From contig CAZKBI010000014.1 in NCBI GenBank assembly GCA_964551195.1, forward strand, positions 1 to 33,953: a stretch of DNA of 33,953 nucleotides, given 5' to 3'. This DNA is from CAYZPB01 sp964551195. Its GTDB lineage: Bacteria; Bacillota; Bacilli; Tepidibacillales; Tepidibacillaceae. Both the position numbers and the translations under genes were made by a program. Positions within the stretch are counted from its first letter, which is position 1; every line of letters starts with the position of its first letter. The notes below the pieces were generated by a model. That model did no database searches and was not told the DNA's origin. It worked only from the letters and a program-made list of their open reading frames with translations. Shown in pieces: positions 30,412-33,953 of the stretch.

Positions 30412-31689
30412 ATGAGCAACAAAGCGAATACAGCTTATGTTAAGGAAAGACTCGTCAACCGGTCTAAGCAGCTAGGTGAACCAGAGTGGCTGCAGGAGAT
30501 CCGGATAGCTGGGTTGGAGAAGTATTTTGAGCTAGTAGGTAATGAAGCGGATGTTTCATTAATTGCAATCGACGAAGAAGTTACAGCAGACACACAGCTT
30601 GACCTGCTTCCTGAGCAGCTTCAATTTATTATAAACTCTAATACGGATAATCGTAGTATTATTGTCTACAATAATACTACTGTTCTATATAAGCATCTTT
30701 CGTCTGAGCTTCTAAAGCAGGGCGTTAACTTCACTACGCTAGAAAATGCGGTTCGTAAATACCCGGCCTTAGTGCGCAAATATTTTATGCGAGAGGTTGA
30801 GATTTCAGAGACACCTGAGTTGGCATTACACACAGCACTATGGAATGATGGAATTTTTCTTTTCGTGCCCGAGAATGTTGTTATTGAATCGCCGATCCAA
30901 GTAGTTTTCATTGGTACAGAGGCGAGACTCATGCCGCATACGATTGTTGTAGCGGAAGAAAATAGTAGTTTTTCTTATATTGATATTCACCTCTCAATTT
31001 ACGAGGAAATAAGCGCGCAATATAATAGCATTTCAGAGATTTACTTGGAGAGTGGAGCAAAGGTAGAAATATTTTCGAATCATAGTTTTAATAAGAATTT
31101 AAGTGATTATACTCATCGACAGGCGACGATTGCTGAGGATGCAAGCCTAGAGTGGGTTATTAGTGAGATGAATGATGGCGAAACAACTGCCAATAATCTA
31201 TTTACTCTTCAAGGCGAGCGTGCCAACGTTGAAGTCAAAACAATTTTTATCGGAAGGGACGAACAGCGAGGCAATTTCACCACTAAAGTGGTTCACGATG
31301 CTCCGGCGACAGATAGTACTATTCTATTCAGGGGAATAATGCGTGATGAGTCTCGTGGAGTCTTTAATGCGATAACAAAAATGAATAAGGGTGCCAGCAA
31401 GTCAGAAACGGACCAATCAGTCAAGGTATTGATGCTTAGTGAAAAGGGGCGAAGTGAAGCTAACCCGATTCTATTAATTGATGAATATGATGTCGTGGCT
31501 GGTCATGCGGCAAGTGTTGGACCGGTTGATCCGGAAGATATTTACTATCTTATGTCACGTGGTATTCCCTATGAAGAGGCAGAGCGCCTGATAATTTATG
31601 GTTTTCTGGCGACAGTGGTTTCACGTATGCCAATCGAGGCAATGAAGGATAAATTAGAAGAGACGATAGAAGGGAAGTTGTTAGGATGA
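30412..31689 (+). CDS. sufD: Fe-S cluster assembly protein SufD
   Basis: The 425-residue SufD has an N-terminal helical region (SKQLGEPEWLQEIRIAGLEKY), a right-handed beta-helix core and the conserved C-terminal GHAASVGPVDPEDIYYLMSRGIPYEEAERLIIYGFL. It partners SufB and SufC in the scaffold that builds clusters. GAGGAGGGG 6 bases upstream fixes ATG 30412; a start at 30394 would overlap this site. Its stop overlaps the sufS ATG by ATGA. Confidence 0.96.
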   Translation: MSNKANTAYVKERLVNRSKQLGEPEWLQEIRIAGLEKYFELVGNEADVSLIAIDEEVTADTQLDLLPEQLQFIINSNTDNRSIIVYNNTTVLYKHLSSELLKQGVNFTTLENAVRKYPALVRKYFMREVEISETPELALHTALWNDGIFLFVPENVVIESPIQVVFIGTEARLMPHTIVVAEENSSFSYIDIHLSIYEEISAQYNSISEIYLESGAKVEIFSNHSFNKNLSDYTHRQATIAEDASLEWVISEMNDGETTANNLFTLQGERANVEVKTIFIGRDEQRGNFTTKVVHDAPATDSTILFRGIMRDESRGVFNAITKMNKGASKSETDQSVKVLMLSEKGRSEANPILLIDEYDVVAGHAASVGPVDPEDIYYLMSRGIPYEEAERLIIYGFLATVVSRMPIEAMKDKLEETIEGKLLG

Positions 31690-32912
31690 TTGGTAAAGAG
31701 ATAAGAGCACAATTTCCAATTCTACAAGAAAAGGTCTATGGAAAGCCGCTTATCTATCTTGATAGTGCTGCAACAGCACAGAAACCACTAGCTGTTATTG
31801 AAGCTGTTGATAATTTCTATCGAATTTATAACTCGAATATTCATCGAGGCTCACATAAACTTGCCTTACTGGCTACAGATGCCTATGAGGGTGCGCGTGA
31901 AAAGGTGCAGAAATTTATTAATGCAAAAAGTATCAATGAGATTATCTTTAACCGTGGAGCTTCCAGTGGTATTAATTTTATCGCACAGAGCTACGGCATG
32001 GCTAACGTTAATGAGGGGGATGAAATTCTAATTTCCATCATGGAGCACCATAGCAATATTGTGCCCTGGCAACAGCTAGCCAAAAAGAAAAATGCGGTTT
32101 TGAAATATCTACCTTTACAATCTGATGGAACGATTAAGCTATCTGATGTGGAAGAGATGATTAACGAGCGAACTAAACTTCTTTCCATCACTCATGCTTC
32201 TAATCTATTAGGAACGATTAATCCCATTAAGGAGATTATCCAAATTGCTCATCGCAAAGGCACACCCGTTTTAATTGATGCAGCACAGAGTGTCCCCCAT
32301 AAGCGAGTTGATGTGATTGATCTTGATTGTGATTTTCTTGTATTTTCCGGTCACAAAATGGGTGGGCCCACGGGCATCGGCGTTGTATACGGCAAAAGAG
32401 CAATACTTGATAAGATGGAGCCTGTGGAGTTCGGTGGCGAGATGATTGATGTAGTTGGACTATACGACTCTACTTGGAAAGAGACTCCTTGGAAATTTGA
32501 GACAGGAACCATGCCAATTGCTAGTGCGATTGGTCTGGGAGCAATGATCGATTTTCTTGAGGAGCTGGGCATGGATGAGGTTGAGGCTTACGAGAAGAAA
32601 CTTATCGATTATGCCTTGGATAGATTTGCAGATTTTGAGGGAATTACTATTTACGGGCCCAAAACAAATCGCACTTCATTAATTTCTTTTAATTTAGACA
32701 AGGTACATCCGCATGATATTGCTACAGCGTTAGACCTTGAGGGCATTGCGATCAGAGCGGGACATCATTGTGCAGAGCCGCTAAACAAACACTTACAAGT
32801 ATCTTCAACTGCAAGAGCCAGTTTCTTCCTGTATAATACTATAGAAGAAATTGATATTTTGTATTCAGCACTAGAAAAAACAAAGGAGTACTTTGCTAAT
32901 GGCTTCGCTTGA
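31686..32912 (+). CDS. sufS: Cysteine desulfurase SufS
   Basis: The 408-residue PLP enzyme takes sulfur from L-cysteine for cluster assembly. Its start, AQFPILQEKVYGKPLIYLDSAATAQKP, is typical. The PLP lysine is K224 in FSGHKMGGPTG and the persulfide cysteine C362 in IRAGHHCAEPL, as in group II desulfurases. It overlaps sufD by 4 bases and sufU by 14, so the operon is tightly coupled, fitting transfer of sulfur to SufU. Confidence 0.97.
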   Translation: MIGKEIRAQFPILQEKVYGKPLIYLDSAATAQKPLAVIEAVDNFYRIYNSNIHRGSHKLALLATDAYEGAREKVQKFINAKSINEIIFNRGASSGINFIAQSYGMANVNEGDEILISIMEHHSNIVPWQQLAKKKNAVLKYLPLQSDGTIKLSDVEEMINERTKLLSITHASNLLGTINPIKEIIQIAHRKGTPVLIDAAQSVPHKRVDVIDLDCDFLVFSGHKMGGPTGIGVVYGKRAILDKMEPVEFGGEMIDVVGLYDSTWKETPWKFETGTMPIASAIGLGAMIDFLEELGMDEVEAYEKKLIDYALDRFADFEGITIYGPKTNRTSLISFNLDKVHPHDIATALDLEGIAIRAGHHCAEPLNKHLQVSSTARASFFLYNTIEEIDILYSALEKTKEYFANGFA

Positions 32913-33384
32913 TGATTTATATAGAAAAGTTATAATGGACCACTACCAAACGCCACGCAATCGTGGTCAATTGGAGAACGCAGATGCAACGATTCAATTA
33001 AAGAATCCGAGCTGTGGTGATCAGATTCAATTACAACTCAGAATTGATGATGGAAAGATTACTGATGCTAAATTTGATGGTGAAGGTTGCTCAATAAGCA
33101 TGGCATCCGCATCGATGATGACTGAAGCGATAATTGGAAAGAATGCAGATGAGGCGCTTGACATGGCTAATCGTTTTTCTAAAATGATGCTTGGTGAAGA
33201 TGTCGACACTACTGGCTTCGAGGATATCGAGGCACTGCAAGGTGTTTGCAAATTTCCAGCACGAATAAAATGTGCAACACTTTCCTGGAAAGCGATGGAA
33301 CAAGGTATTTGTGAAGGCTGCGACTATGATGAAGATTGCGGCTGCCACAAACATCGTATAGGTGAGGCAGAAGGATTTGAATAA
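32899..33384 (+). CDS. sufU: Sulfur-transfer protein SufU with a Cys/His-rich C-terminal tail
   Basis: The 161-residue zinc-dependent sulfur acceptor for SufS has the family ligands C39 and D41 (SCGD), C64 (GEGCSIS) and C125 (IKCATLSW). The insert between the second and third ligands is typical of SufU rather than IscU. The C terminus adds CEGCDYDEDCGCHKH (four Cys, two His, residues 138-152), plus an extra C117; the Bacillus protein as I recall it ends without such cysteines. AAGGAG upstream supports ATG 32899, inside the end of sufS. It is followed 24 bases later by sufB. Confidence 0.96.
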   Translation: MASLDDLYRKVIMDHYQTPRNRGQLENADATIQLKNPSCGDQIQLQLRIDDGKITDAKFDGEGCSISMASASMMTEAIIGKNADEALDMANRFSKMMLGEDVDTTGFEDIEALQGVCKFPARIKCATLSWKAMEQGICEGCDYDEDCGCHKHRIGEAEGFE

Positions 33385-33408
33385 AGGAGACTAGCAAGAG
33401 GTGAGAAA

Positions 33409-33953
33409 ATGACTGATAAAGTGCCAGAGATAAGTGAAGAGTATAAATATGGTTTTCGTGATAAGGATATTTCTATCTTTAAGACGGAAAAGGGACTAAG
33501 CGAAGAGGTTGTGCGTGAGATTTCCCGCCAGAAAAACGAGCCCCAATGGATGCTCGATTTTCGTCTAGCTGGATTAGAAATTTTCTATCAGAAACCAATG
33601 CAGACCTGGGGTCCTGATTTAAGTGACCTCGATTTAAATGAGCTTATTTATTATGTTAAACCTTCTGAAGGTGTTGAGGGTTCTTGGGAGGATGTTCCTG
33701 AGGATATTAAAGATACCTTTGATCGTTTAGGTGTGCCGGAAGCGGAGGAGAAATATTTAGGTGGTCTTTCCGCGCAGTATGAGTCAGAGGTTGTTTATCA
33801 TAATATGCTGAAGGAACTTGTAGATAAGGGAGTAATTTTTATTGATACTGATTCTGCGGTTAAACAATATCCTGAGTTAGTTCAAGAGTACCTAGCGACA
33901 GTTGTACCAACTGCTGATAATAAATTTTCTGCTTTAAATAGTGCTGTCTGGTC
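33409..33953 (+). CDS. sufB: Fe-S cluster assembly protein SufB, N-terminal part
   Basis: The frame opens at ATG 33409, preceded by GAGGTGAG, and stays open to the right edge (about 181 residues visible). The start (YKYGFRDKDISIFKTEKGLSEEVVREIS), the EPQWMLDFRLAGLEIF segment, DLDLNELIYYVKP and FDRLGVPEAEEKYLGGLSAQYESEVVYH are diagnostic of SufB. The rest, including the cluster-binding C-terminal part, lies beyond the window. It completes the sufCDSUB order. Confidence 0.96.
   Translation, partial: MTDKVPEISEEYKYGFRDKDISIFKTEKGLSEEVVREISRQKNEPQWMLDFRLAGLEIFYQKPMQTWGPDLSDLDLNELIYYVKPSEGVEGSWEDVPEDIKDTFDRLGVPEAEEKYLGGLSAQYESEVVYHNMLKELVDKGVIFIDTDSAVKQYPELVQEYLATVVPTADNKFSALNSAVW

Overview
The window is a low-GC, AT-rich bacterial segment that looks like a draft or metagenome-assembled Bacillota (Firmicutes) genome. 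The evidence is strong AAGGAGG-type ribosome binding sites, occasional TTG starts, an FMN riboswitch over a ribD-ribE-ribBA-ribH operon, a Gram-positive sufCDSU-B iron-sulphur operon, lipoproteins with Bacillota-type lipoboxes, and a CwlD-like wall amidase. Rubredoxin, IspH, SUF and many Fe-S proteins suggest an anaerobe or microaerophile. I cannot fix the genus. TGG is used for Trp and TGA as stop, so the code is standard. A 100-N scaffold gap interrupts one gene. I saw no rRNA, tRNA, CRISPR array, insertion sequence or phage gene.

Layout. (1) 1-2536: the tail of a probable exonuclease III/EEP-family gene, then a small co-directional group (DUF5661-like protein, lipoprotein, SIMPL-domain protein, rubredoxin, winged-helix regulator) ending in a terminator that overlaps a promoter. 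(2) 2568-4367: a large DUF4153-type membrane protein. (3) 4416-12698: the most unusual part. It has eight same-strand genes: a NapH-like polyferredoxin, four unrecognised multi-spanning membrane proteins (two of them paralogues), a SUMF1/FGE-fold lipoprotein without a catalytic cysteine, a heme O synthase (CtaB-like), and a 12-helix, histidine-rich protein resembling a divergent heme-copper oxidase/NorB-like subunit I. That last protein lacks a His-His pair on helix VII. I infer an undescribed membrane respiratory or gas-handling complex using a farnesylated heme. No CuA subunit, CXXCH cytochrome or ctaA is present. (4) 12761-13237: a small convergent membrane protein.

(5) 13412-18840: an FMN riboswitch with terminator controls ribD, ribE, ribBA and ribH. 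The transcription unit appears to run on into ispH (overlapping ribH by one base) and a wall amidase. (6) 18948-22107: a FecBCD/BtuFCD-type metal-chelate ABC importer. Its binding-protein gene is artificially split by the N gap, which is flanked by an exact 55-bp duplicate. Collapsing the duplicate restores one 370-residue reading frame. (7) 22111-26005 on the minus strand: pyruvate carboxylase followed by a FlK-like acyl-CoA thioesterase. (8) 26233-28349: an OmpR-family two-component system with an upstream array of TTAAC repeats at 10-11 bp spacing, resembling Pho-box arrays. (9) 28474-33953: plsY, a PspC/LiaF-like membrane protein, then sufC-sufD-sufS-sufU-sufB, with sufB running off the window.

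The genes share a theme of redox cofactors: Fe-S assembly (suf), flavin synthesis (rib), iron or corrinoid uptake, and heme O synthesis, all of which could serve a membrane electron-transfer apparatus such as the cluster in region 3. The shared theme is inference. The gene identities come from motifs read directly in the translations.
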